A DNA stretch of 35,698 nt. Origin: an uncultured Rhodospirillaceae bacterium (GTDB lineage Bacteria > Pseudomonadota > Alphaproteobacteria > SP197). Made by a program: the position numbers and the translations under genes. Under the pieces are notes generated by a model. It saw only the letters and a program-made list of their open reading frames with translations. It ran no database searches and was not told where the DNA came from. The DNA is taken from NCBI GenBank assembly GCA_937880925.1, contig CALGGB010000011.1, positions 1-35,698 of the forward strand, given 5' to 3'. Shown here in pieces: positions 8,209 through 15,702 of this stretch. Numbering within the stretch: the first letter of the stretch is position 1; each line of letters starts with the position of its first letter.

Positions 8209-8841
8209 ATGACCACATCCAAGGAATCCATCCTCGCCCGCGTCTATGGCGCACGCAACAACGAGGACCTCGCAGAAGGCTACGACGGCTGGGCCGGCGA
8301 CTACGACGGCGACATGGAACAGCGTGGCTACCGCCTGCCCGGCATCGTCACGGCACTGACCGCGCGCCATGTCGCAATCGGTGACGGCCCGCTGCTGGAT
8401 GCTGGGGCGGGCAGCGGTCTGCTGGGTATCTGGCTGCAGCTTCTGGGCTACAGCGACATCACAGGCATCGACCTGTCGCAGGGCATGCTGGATCTGGCAG
8501 CAGGGACCGGGGCCTACACCGCGCTGCACCGCATGGCCCTGGGCGAGCCGCTGGATTTCCGCGACGGCGCTTTCGCCGCCGTCGTCTCGGCGGGCACCTT
8601 TGGGCGCACCCATGCACCGGCAGCCGGCTTCGACGAACTGGTCCGCGTTGCCCGTCCCGGCGGCCATCTGATCCTCAGCGTGCGCGCCAAGGGCATGGAG
8701 GAAGCCGGCTTTCCGGATGCACTGGAACGGCTGGAGCAGGCCGGAGCGTGGCGGCGGATCGGCACGACCGGCCCCTTCCAGGCGATGCGCAATGAACCCG
8801 AAAGCCTCTACGTGGTCCACGTCTGCCGGAAGTCCGGCTGA
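8209..8841 (+). CDS. Class I SAM-dependent methyltransferase, METTL27-like
   Basis: 210 residues from the ATG at 8209. The N-terminus 'YDGWAGDYDGDMEQRGY' (25-41) matches the pattern common to small methyltransferases related to vertebrate METTL27 (WBSCR27). SAM motif I is 'LLDAGAGSGLLG' (62-73), followed by the acidic post-I strand 'ITGIDLSQGML' (84-94) and a post-III 'VRVARPGGHLILSVR'. The fold is a cytosolic Rossmann-like domain that transfers a methyl group from SAM, but the acceptor is unknown. The ORF-track start at 8092 adds a 39-residue leader with no ribosome binding site and is less likely. It stands alone: divergent from infA and convergent with the next gene, with 4 bp between stops. 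Confidence 0.82.
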   Translation: MTTSKESILARVYGARNNEDLAEGYDGWAGDYDGDMEQRGYRLPGIVTALTARHVAIGDGPLLDAGAGSGLLGIWLQLLGYSDITGIDLSQGMLDLAAGTGAYTALHRMALGEPLDFRDGAFAAVVSAGTFGRTHAPAAGFDELVRVARPGGHLILSVRAKGMEEAGFPDALERLEQAGAWRRIGTTGPFQAMRNEPESLYVVHVCRKSG

Positions 8842-8845
8842 CACT

Positions 8846-9988
8846 TCAGCCGCCCAGCAGGGCGTTGCGCACCATGGTCTGGAAGAAGTGGACGTGGTGC
8901 TCGCTGAACTCCGGGTGGGCGCGGTCGACGACGAAGCGGCCCTGGCGGTAGCCCAGGGAATGGAGGCCCTTCTGCACACCCTCGCAGAGGCCGACATCCT
9001 CCTTCACCAGCACGTTCTTGATGTAGTCGATGAAGCGGCGCTCCAGTTCGCTGGGCTCACGCGAGGTGAAGTAGAAGTCCCAGCGTTCCCGGGTCGTCTC
9101 CGGCCCCGTCGGCATGACGCGGAACATCGCAAGACTCGCCGATCCCGGATACATGAGCGGGATCAGCGTCGGCCAGATGTAGCCGAACAGGGCGTCCTGC
9201 TCGACCTCCTCGGCCTTGAGCGCATAGGCGCCGTTGTCGAGCTGCTTCTTCTCGACCTTGTGGCTGAAGGTGATGCCGTCGTCGGACCAGGTCGCCTTGT
9301 TGTCGTAATCGACGAGCTCCATCAGCGTCTTGTGGTTAGCATCGCAGTGGTAGCATTCGTGGTTGTTGTCGATAACGGTCTTCCAGTTGGCCTGGATGTC
9401 GATCTCCCAGCGTTCGGCGCGCACGAGGTCGCCAAGGCGCGGGCAGGCCTCCTCCATGTCGTGCACGTATTTCGGCGCCAGCTCGATGAGCGGGCGGGCG
9501 TCCATGTCCAGGTTGACGAAAAGGAAACCGCCATAGACCTCCAGCCGCACCGGCTTGAGATCGGCGTTGTCGGAGATCCAGTTCTGCAGGCTGTCGCGGC
9601 CGCGGGCCTGGCGGAACCTGCCGTCGCTGCCGTAGCACCATTGGTGATAGGGGCAGGTGATCAGCTTGGCGTTGCCCGAGCCCTCCAGCAGCGGATGGGC
9701 GCGGTGGCTGCAGACGTTGTGGAAGGCGCGCAGTTCGCCGTCGCGGCCGCGGATGATGACGATGCGCTGGTCGACGACATCGCCGGTGATGTAGTCGCCG
9801 GGCTTGGGCAGGTCGCTGACATGTCCCTGGTACCACCAGGTGCGATAGAAGATCGCCTGGTGCTCGGCCCTGTAGACCCCGGGTTCGTAGTACCACTCGG
9901 CCGGAAGGGTGAAGGAGTTCTCGGCCGTGCTGTCGAAGCGGCCGGCCTCCAGACGGAGGGGAGCACCCAGGGGACTGTGTTCGTTCAT
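8846..9988 (-). CDS. Rieske oxygenase alpha subunit no. 2, glycine-betaine/carnitine monooxygenase-like
   Basis: 380 residues from the ATG at 9988, chosen because GGAG stands 8-9 bases upstream (the ORF track begins at 10057). Rieske ligands are C93, H95 ('CSHRAH') and C112, H115 ('CPYHQWCYG'). Iron-site histidines are H214 and H219 in 'ECYHCDANH', and the bridging position is E211, not Asp. The 'NNHECYHCDANHKTL' pattern with Cys after the first His is typical of the GbcA / CntA / stachydrine demethylase group, which oxidatively removes N-methyl groups or cleaves trimethylamine from quaternary amines. The dimethylglycine-dehydrogenase-like gene at 11823-14237 supports a betaine-type substrate. 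No reductase partner is nearby. A LysR gene is divergently transcribed 136 bp away and is the likely regulator. Confidence 0.85.
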   Translation of the reverse strand: MNEHSPLGAPLRLEAGRFDSTAENSFTLPAEWYYEPGVYRAEHQAIFYRTWWYQGHVSDLPKPGDYITGDVVDQRIVIIRGRDGELRAFHNVCSHRAHPLLEGSGNAKLITCPYHQWCYGSDGRFRQARGRDSLQNWISDNADLKPVRLEVYGGFLFVNLDMDARPLIELAPKYVHDMEEACPRLGDLVRAERWEIDIQANWKTVIDNNHECYHCDANHKTLMELVDYDNKATWSDDGITFSHKVEKKQLDNGAYALKAEEVEQDALFGYIWPTLIPLMYPGSASLAMFRVMPTGPETTRERWDFYFTSREPSELERRFIDYIKNVLVKEDVGLCEGVQKGLHSLGYRQGRFVVDRAHPEFSEHHVHFFQTMVRNALLGG

Positions 9989-10124
9989 CGCGGCACTCCG
10001 GGCGGGCCGGCCATGGACCAGATCGGCCATCCATGGCACAGCAAATGGAAGGCTCACGATAATCGCTGGAATCCTGCAGGTTCAACGCAGTAAACTTCTG
10101 CTCATGGATCAGGGAATTTGATGT
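9989..10124. promoter_or_regulatory. Divergent promoter/operator region, Rieske no. 2 and LysR gene
   Basis: A 136-bp gap in the arrangement usual for LysR regulators and their targets. Two dyads are visible: CCATGGA-N12-TCCATGG (10011-10036) and GCAG-N7-CTGC (10087-10101), the latter close to the LysR gene, plus an 8-bp palindrome CCTGCAGG (10073-10080). Either dyad could be the recognition or activation site. The LysR gene has AGGGA about 9 bases before its ATG. Confidence 0.4.
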
Positions 10125-11012
10125 ATGCGCCGCGCGCTGCCGTCGCTCAACGGGCTGCGGGTGTTCGAGGTCGCCGCGCGCTGCCTGGGCTTCACGCGGG
10201 CGGCCGACGAACTCGGCCTGACCCAGGGGGCGGTTAGCTACCAGATCAAGAAGCTCGAGGACGACCTGGGTTTTGACCTGTTCCGGCGCGAGGGGCGCAC
10301 CATCGCCCTGACCGATGCGGGGCGCCGCCTGCTGCCGGTGCTGCAGCGCAGCTTCACCGACATTGCCGGCACGGTGGCCGGCCTGCGCGCCGAGCAGGCC
10401 AACCAGATCGCCATTGCCGTGAGCACCTACTTTGCCTCGCGCTGGCTGCTGCCGCGCCTGACCGGCTTCATGGCGCGCCACCCCGACGTCGGCATTCGCC
10501 TCGTCCATCTGCCCGGCGTGGCCCACCAGGGCATGCCGGAGGCCGACATCGCGGTGCGCTGGGGCCAGGGCGGCTGGCGCGACGGTCGCGTCGAGCTGCT
10601 GTTCGAGGCCGGGCTGACCCCGGTCTGCAGCCCGGCGTTGGCCGCCGGTGCGGTGCCGGTCAGCGCGCCGCGGGACCTGCGCAACCACACCTTCCTGCAC
10701 GACGACGAGACCCAGACCGCATGGCTCGCATGGCTCAAGCTGGCGGGCGTGGGCGACCCCGGCCTGCTGCGCGGTCCTGTGATCGTCGATCCCAACGTAC
10801 GCATGCAGGCCGCCATCGACGGCCAGGGCTTTGCGCTGGCCGATGACCTGGTCGCCGACGACATCGCGGCCGGCCGCCTGGTCGCGCCCTTCGGCCTGCG
10901 CCTGGGCGGCCACGGCTACCACCTGATCCACCGGCCAGAGGCGCTACCGCGCCCGACCGTCGCCCTGTTCCGCGACTGGCTTCTGGCCGAAGCGACGGGC
11001 AGGACTGCCTGA
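10125..11012 (+). CDS. LysR-family transcriptional regulator, GcvA type
   Basis: 295 residues. The N-terminal winged helix-turn-helix is 'LPSLNGLRVFEVAARCLGFTRAADELGLTQGAVSYQIKKLE' in pieces: 'LPSLNGLRVFEVAAR' (5-19) and 'LTQGAVSYQIKKLEDDLG' (32-49), the exact style of GcvA-like regulators. The rest is the periplasmic-binding-protein-like effector domain, with 'ASRWLLPRLTGFMARHPDVGI' and 'DIAVRWGQGGW'. Proteins of this type often respond to glycine or other small amines and act on a divergent target, here Rieske oxygenase no. 2. The effector is therefore plausibly glycine, betaine or a breakdown product, but that is inference. Converges on the TauD-type gene with 8 bp between stops. Confidence 0.9.
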   Translation: MRRALPSLNGLRVFEVAARCLGFTRAADELGLTQGAVSYQIKKLEDDLGFDLFRREGRTIALTDAGRRLLPVLQRSFTDIAGTVAGLRAEQANQIAIAVSTYFASRWLLPRLTGFMARHPDVGIRLVHLPGVAHQGMPEADIAVRWGQGGWRDGRVELLFEAGLTPVCSPALAAGAVPVSAPRDLRNHTFLHDDETQTAWLAWLKLAGVGDPGLLRGPVIVDPNVRMQAAIDGQGFALADDLVADDIAAGRLVAPFGLRLGGHGYHLIHRPEALPRPTVALFRDWLLAEATGRTA

Positions 11013-11020
11013 AGGCCCTC

Positions 11021-11818
11021 TCAGGCTTCCAGCGTGGCGCAGCGCAACATCAGGCGCAGGTGGCCGGTGAAGTCGTCGATGGGGTAGTGCAGCGTGAAAC
11101 GGTTGTCCCAGAACACGACGTCGCCGACACGCCAGCGGTGGCGCATGGTGAACTCGGGCTGGCTGACGTGACGGTCGAGAAAGTCGATCAGCGGCCGGCT
11201 CTCGGCCTCGCTCATGCCGTCGAAACGGGTGACGAACATGCTGTTGAAATAGAGCCCCTCCTCCCCACCGGGATGGCGGCGCACCATGGGATGGATCGCC
11301 GTCTGACCCGGCGTATCGGGGCGGCCGGGTCCATCGTAGCTGTGCACGCCCGACATGCGCCGCAGCAGCGCCTGCATGCCGGGCGAGAGCGCGCGAAAGG
11401 CTGCGATCGTGCTGGCAAAGCCGGTATCGCCACCGACCGGGGGAATCACCTTGGCGTGGAGCGCGGTAACATGACCACCGGGACGCCGGAAGGTGACATC
11501 GGCATGCCAGGCTTCGTCACCGAACAGGCCCCGGCCCTCGGGTGCGCGTTCCAGGATCATCACTTCGGGCACGCCATCGGGATGGACGATGCCGGGAGCC
11601 GCCTGATGCAGGAAGATCGGGCCGAATCCGGCGGTAACGTCGCGCAGCCCCGCGGCATTCAGGTCCTGATCGTGGACCACCAGCACACCATAACGATCGA
11701 GCGCATCGCGCAGGGCCGCACGCTTTCCCTCATCCATATCCGAACCAAACCGGACACCTGAAACCACAGCCCCCAGGTGAGGCGTAATCGGATCGCACGA
11801 GAGGCCGGAAGCGGTCAC
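11021..11818 (-). CDS. TauD/TfdA-family Fe(II)/2-oxoglutarate dioxygenase
   Basis: 265 residues with the jelly-roll dioxygenase facial triad: H105 and D107 in 'AWHADVTF', the distal H244 in 'FTLHYPIDDF', and a 2-oxoglutarate-binding Arg in 'RLMLR'. These enzymes hydroxylate a substrate next to a heteroatom while decarboxylating 2-oxoglutarate; the family includes taurine, 2,4-D and, in a subfamily, butyrobetaine hydroxylases. The start is GTG at 11818, 4 bp after the stop of the dimethylglycine-dehydrogenase-like gene, so they are co-transcribed and probably translationally coupled. The operon context suggests an N-methylated or other small amine-bearing substrate; nothing in the sequence fixes it. 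Confidence 0.88.
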   Translation of the reverse strand: MTASGLSCDPITPHLGAVVSGVRFGSDMDEGKRAALRDALDRYGVLVVHDQDLNAAGLRDVTAGFGPIFLHQAAPGIVHPDGVPEVMILERAPEGRGLFGDEAWHADVTFRRPGGHVTALHAKVIPPVGGDTGFASTIAAFRALSPGMQALLRRMSGVHSYDGPGRPDTPGQTAIHPMVRRHPGGEEGLYFNSMFVTRFDGMSEAESRPLIDFLDRHVSQPEFTMRHRWRVGDVVFWDNRFTLHYPIDDFTGHLRLMLRCATLEA

Positions 11819-11822
11819 GGCA

Positions 11823-14237
11823 TCAGGTCCGCATGCGCTCGCCGTCGGGATCGAAGAGCGACCGGGTGATGACCGTGGCCTTCCTCATCTCGCCGAGAAT
11901 CTCGATCTCGAAGCCGGCACCTTCCTCGCCCATGCCGGTGGGCAGGAAACCCAGAGCGACCGACTTGCCGGCCCAGTGGGCGTAGCCGCCCGAGGTGACG
12001 AAACCGATCACCTCGCCCTTGTGCCAGATCGGCTCGTCGGCGACGCAGTCGGCCTCGTTGGCATCGACCACGAAGGTCGCCAGGCGCCGCTTCGGCCCCT
12101 CGTCGCGCGCCTTGAGCGCGGCGTCGCGGCCGATAAAACCGTTGCGCTTGAAGGCGACGAAGCGGTCGAGGCCGGTCTCGGCCGGCGTGTAGTCCGGGCG
12201 GTATTCGCGCATCCAGGAGCCGAAGGGCTTTTCCAGGCGCAGGCTCATCATGGCGCGCATGCCGAAGGGCTTGAGGCCCAGGTCGGCGCCGGCCTCGGCC
12301 AGTGCGAGGTAGAGCGCACGCTGCTCGCGCGGCGCGACGTAGATCTCGTAGCCCAGATCCCCGGTGTAGGTGACGCGGCAGACCAAGGCGTCGGTCAGGC
12401 CGACGTTGATGCGCCGGGCGGCCAGGAAGGGCAACGCCTCGTTGGAGACGTCCGCGCGTGTCGTGCGCGCCAGCAGGTCGCGCGCCTTCGGACCGGCGAT
12501 CTGGAAACCGATCTGGTCGAGCGAGATGTTGCGTACCGTCACGCCCTTTTCGGGCAGGTGCTCCATGAACCAGCGGTGGTGGTAGCTCTGGGCGGCATAG
12601 CTGGCGTTGAGGCGGAAGGTTTCCGGCCCCAGCTTGGTGATCGTGAAGTCGCCGATCAGGCGACCCTGGTTGTTGAGCATCGGCGCCAGCGCCATCCGGC
12701 CCTCGGCCGGGATGCGGCCCGCCATGATGCGCGAGAGCCAGATTTCGGCATCGGGCCCTTCGACCAGGAACTTCGAGAAGTTGTGGATCTCGTTGATGCC
12801 GACGTTCTCGCGCACGTTGCGGCATTCCGCACCCACCGCATCGAAGGCGTTGGAACGGCGGAAGGAGGGAACCTCCTCGCGCGGCTCGCCCTGCGGCGCG
12901 AAGTAGTTGACGTGCTCCAGGCCGAAGCCCGAGCCGAAGACGGCGCGCTGCTCGTCCCAGATGGCGTAGGCGGGCGTGGTGTGGAAGGGGCGCGCGGCGG
13001 GCAGCTCCTCGTTGGGATAGGAGATGGCGAAGCGGCGCTGGTAGTTCTCGCGCGTCTTGGCGCGGGTGTAGGCGGGCGTCGTCCAGTCGCCGTAGCGGGC
13101 GACATCCATGGCGAAGATGTCGCGGCTGGGTTCGCCCTCGATCATCCACTCGGCGAGCGCCAGGCCGACGCCGCCGCCCTGGCTGAAACCCGCCATGACC
13201 GCGCAGCACGACCAGAAACCCTTGAGGCCGGGTACCGGACCCATCAGCGGGTTGCCGTCCGGCGCGAAGGTGAACGGGCCGTTGATGATGCGCTTGATGC
13301 CGGCGCGCGCCAGCACGGGGTAACGCTTGAAGGCGACGTCGAGCTTGTCGGAGACGCGCTCGATCTTGTCGGGCAGCAGCTCGTGGCCGAAGTCCCAGGG
13401 CGTGCCGTCGACCGCCCAGTGCTCGCAGGCCTGCTCGTACATGCCGATGACCAGGCCCCTGCCCTCCTGGCGCAGGTAGCTTTCGCCGGCCGGGTCCATG
13501 ACATGGGGCAATTCCTCGCCCCGCTCGTAAACCTCGGGAATGTCGTCGGTGACGAGGTACTGGTGCTCCAGCGGATGGCAGGGCAGATAGACGCCCGCCA
13601 TGGCGCCGATCTCGCGCGCCCAGAGGCCGCCGCAGTTGACGACGTATTCGGCGGTGATGGTGCCCTGCTCGGTCACCACGTCCCAGTGGCCGTCGGGGCG
13701 GTGAGCGAGTTCCTTCACGGGGTTGCGCAGGTAGATCTCGGCGCCGGCCATGCGCGCGGCCTTGGCATAGGCGTGCGTCGTGCCGGAGGGATCGAGATGA
13801 CCGTCCAGGGGATCGTAAAGCGCGCCCAGGACGCCGTCGGTATTGGTGATGGGCGACAGCTTTCTGATTTCGTCGGGGCCGACGATCTCGGTCTGCAGGC
13901 CCATGTGGCGGTGCTTGGCGCGTTCGGCCTTGAGGAAGTCGAGGCGGTCGGGCGTGGTCGCAATGGTCAGGCCTCCGACATGGTGGAGGCCGCAGGACTG
14001 GCCGGTAATCTTCTCCAGCTCGCGGTAGAGGCGGATCGTGTAGCCCTGCAGGGCGGCCATGTTGGGATCGGCGTTGAGCGTGTGGAACCCGCCCGCGGCA
14101 TGCCAGGTGGACCCCGAGGTCAGTTCCGAACGCTCGATCAGCGCAATATCGGACCAGCCGCCCTTGGTCAGGTGGTAGAGCACGCTGCATCCAACGACAC
14201 CGCCGCCGATCACGGCGACACGCACATGCGATTTCAT
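11823..14237 (-). CDS. FAD-dependent dimethylglycine/sarcosine dehydrogenase-like protein (DAO + aminomethyltransferase domains)
   Basis: 804 residues from the ATG at 14237, which has AGGA 5-6 bases upstream; an alternative start at 14270 adds 11 polar residues. The N-terminal DAO domain has the FAD motif 'VAVIGGGVVGCSVLYHL' (7-23) and 'TSGSTWHAAGG' (40-50), whose His46 corresponds to the His that binds FAD covalently in dimethylglycine and sarcosine dehydrogenases. The C-terminal half (from about 430) is the tetrahydrofolate-binding aminomethyltransferase (GcvT-like) module, with 'YEIYVAPREQ', 'MRAMMSLRLEKPFGSW' and 'FVTSGGYAHWAGKSVALGF'. The enzyme oxidises an N-methyl amine and passes the released one-carbon unit to tetrahydrofolate. 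It sits between a second FAD oxidoreductase and the TauD-type gene. Dimethylglycine is the most likely substrate, given Rieske no. 2 nearby, but other N-methyl amino acids are possible. Confidence 0.88.
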   Translation of the reverse strand: MKSHVRVAVIGGGVVGCSVLYHLTKGGWSDIALIERSELTSGSTWHAAGGFHTLNADPNMAALQGYTIRLYRELEKITGQSCGLHHVGGLTIATTPDRLDFLKAERAKHRHMGLQTEIVGPDEIRKLSPITNTDGVLGALYDPLDGHLDPSGTTHAYAKAARMAGAEIYLRNPVKELAHRPDGHWDVVTEQGTITAEYVVNCGGLWAREIGAMAGVYLPCHPLEHQYLVTDDIPEVYERGEELPHVMDPAGESYLRQEGRGLVIGMYEQACEHWAVDGTPWDFGHELLPDKIERVSDKLDVAFKRYPVLARAGIKRIINGPFTFAPDGNPLMGPVPGLKGFWSCCAVMAGFSQGGGVGLALAEWMIEGEPSRDIFAMDVARYGDWTTPAYTRAKTRENYQRRFAISYPNEELPAARPFHTTPAYAIWDEQRAVFGSGFGLEHVNYFAPQGEPREEVPSFRRSNAFDAVGAECRNVRENVGINEIHNFSKFLVEGPDAEIWLSRIMAGRIPAEGRMALAPMLNNQGRLIGDFTITKLGPETFRLNASYAAQSYHHRWFMEHLPEKGVTVRNISLDQIGFQIAGPKARDLLARTTRADVSNEALPFLAARRINVGLTDALVCRVTYTGDLGYEIYVAPREQRALYLALAEAGADLGLKPFGMRAMMSLRLEKPFGSWMREYRPDYTPAETGLDRFVAFKRNGFIGRDAALKARDEGPKRRLATFVVDANEADCVADEPIWHKGEVIGFVTSGGYAHWAGKSVALGFLPTGMGEEGAGFEIEILGEMRKATVITRSLFDPDGERMRT

Positions 14238-14320
14238 GGTCCTGACCTTTTCCTCGTTCTCACTCATCACATCGGACCCGACTCACTCCGCCCGCGATCC
14301 GGGTAAAGGGTCGGCTTCGA

Positions 14321-15625
14321 CTACCCCAGCACCGAGAAGCTGCTGTCCTTGTTGATCTCACGGTTGCGCGAGAAGAAGCCGGTGTTGATGTCCAGGCCGA
14401 TGTTCTTCAGGCGGAACTGCACGGGATCGGCATCCTGGTCACGGCCGTTCTCGCAGGCCTCGATGATGTCGGCCATGATCTCGCCGGCGATGGGGGCGTT
14501 CTTGAACTGGTTCCCGCTGGTGCCGATGGCGAGATAGAACCCCTTGAGGTCCGACTTGTCGTAGATCGGCCCCCAATCCTCCGTGACGTCGTAGAGATCG
14601 ACCGCGCCGCGGGTGCGGTTGGGGATCTTCACACCCGGGAAACGCTGGGCCTGGCGCATGACGAGCGTCGTCCACATGCCGGTGAACTCGGTGAGATAGT
14701 CGTCCGGGTCGACCCATTCCTTCTCGTCGCAGGCCGGGTCCTCGCTGCCGATCAGCATGTGGTTGCCGGTCTCCGGGCGGGCGTAGGCACCGATCTCGCT
14801 GTCGGAGAAGACGGTGCCCTGCTTTTCGATATCGAAGCCTTCGGGTGCCGGAACATGGGCGACCTCGTGGCGCAGGGCGCGCGTGGTGATGCGCATGGTA
14901 CCGGCAAGGCCCGCCATCTCGTTGACCTTGGAGGAGTGCGGGCCGGCGACGTTGACCACGATGGGCGCCTCGACCACCGAGCCGTCGTCCAGGGTGACGC
15001 CGGTGACGCGGTCGCCCGAGCGGTTGATCGCGGTGACGCGGGTGTTGAAGCGGAAGGTCGCGCCGCGCTTCTCGGCCGCGCGCTGGACGTTGTGACCGGC
15101 AAGCTGGGGATCGGAGATGTAGCCGCCGCGCGGGAAGAAGACCGCGCCGGCGATCTCGTGGTCCTGGGGCTCGCCGAACTTGGGATCGTCGGTGGTGCGG
15201 GGATGATCGTAGGAAGCGGTCGAGACGGGAGGAATGCGCTGCTTCAGTTCGGCGGGCGAGAGCTCCTCATAGGGGCAGCCGATCTGGTCCATCACCTTGA
15301 GGATGTTGGTGAGGAAGCCGTTGTGCGGGTTCTTGACGACGATGCAGCCGCAGTTGTTGTACCTGGCCATGCCGCGCTCGTCGGTGACACCGCAGAAGTT
15401 CTCCCAGTCCTTCCAGTAGAAGTGGCTTTCGTAGGCCACGCCCGAGCCGTGGACCGTGGAGTAATAGGGCCGGATGATGGCGCAGGAATTGGCCGTGGAG
15501 CCGTAACTGGCGGCCGGCAGCCGATCGAGCGAAAGGGTCTTGAAACCCTTGGCCGCCAGTTCCCTGGCGACGCTGGCGCCGATAATGCCGGCACCGATCA
15601 CAACAGCATCGTAACGCTCTGACAT
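14321..15625 (-). CDS. DAO-family FAD-dependent oxidoreductase, sarcosine oxidase beta-like
   Basis: 434 residues from the ATG at 15625, with AGGGGAA about 9 bases upstream; the ORF-track start at 15661 only adds 12 residues. The FAD motif is 'DAVVIGAGIIGASVAREL' (6-23), followed by 'YGSTANSCAIIRPYYS' near 41-56 and a C-terminal 'GFYLAIGTSGNQFKNAPIAG', the usual closing FAD motif of this superfamily. The length and order fit sarcosine-oxidase-beta-like amine oxidases or dehydrogenases, but no alpha, gamma or delta subunit genes are here, so it probably works alone or with the adjacent dimethylglycine-dehydrogenase-like protein (83-bp gap). A step such as sarcosine or another secondary amine to the primary amine is the likely role. 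Confidence 0.83.
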   Translation of the reverse strand: MSERYDAVVIGAGIIGASVARELAAKGFKTLSLDRLPAASYGSTANSCAIIRPYYSTVHGSGVAYESHFYWKDWENFCGVTDERGMARYNNCGCIVVKNPHNGFLTNILKVMDQIGCPYEELSPAELKQRIPPVSTASYDHPRTTDDPKFGEPQDHEIAGAVFFPRGGYISDPQLAGHNVQRAAEKRGATFRFNTRVTAINRSGDRVTGVTLDDGSVVEAPIVVNVAGPHSSKVNEMAGLAGTMRITTRALRHEVAHVPAPEGFDIEKQGTVFSDSEIGAYARPETGNHMLIGSEDPACDEKEWVDPDDYLTEFTGMWTTLVMRQAQRFPGVKIPNRTRGAVDLYDVTEDWGPIYDKSDLKGFYLAIGTSGNQFKNAPIAGEIMADIIEACENGRDQDADPVQFRLKNIGLDINTGFFSRNREINKDSSFSVLG

Positions 15626-15702
15626 CTCCGGTCTTCCCCTGGGCGATTCCGCCCTTGGCATGTAGGCCGGAAAGGGCCGTTTGTCACGCGGCGCTGCGGC
15701 TT

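Noticed and set aside
10073-10080. CCTGCAGG palindrome near the LysR gene as an operator
   Set aside because: An isolated 8-bp palindrome is expected by chance in G+C-rich DNA; listed only as part of the intergenic description.
9336-10931. 531-aa minus-strand ORF opposite the LysR gene and overlapping Rieske no. 2
   Set aside because: Runs through a real plus-strand gene and a real minus-strand gene in a different frame; Gln/Arg/His-rich shadow.
11976-14306. 776-aa plus-strand ORF opposite the dimethylglycine-dehydrogenase-like gene
   Set aside because: High-G+C antisense shadow; its Gly/Ala/Asp/His-rich translation has no family features while the minus strand encodes a clear enzyme.
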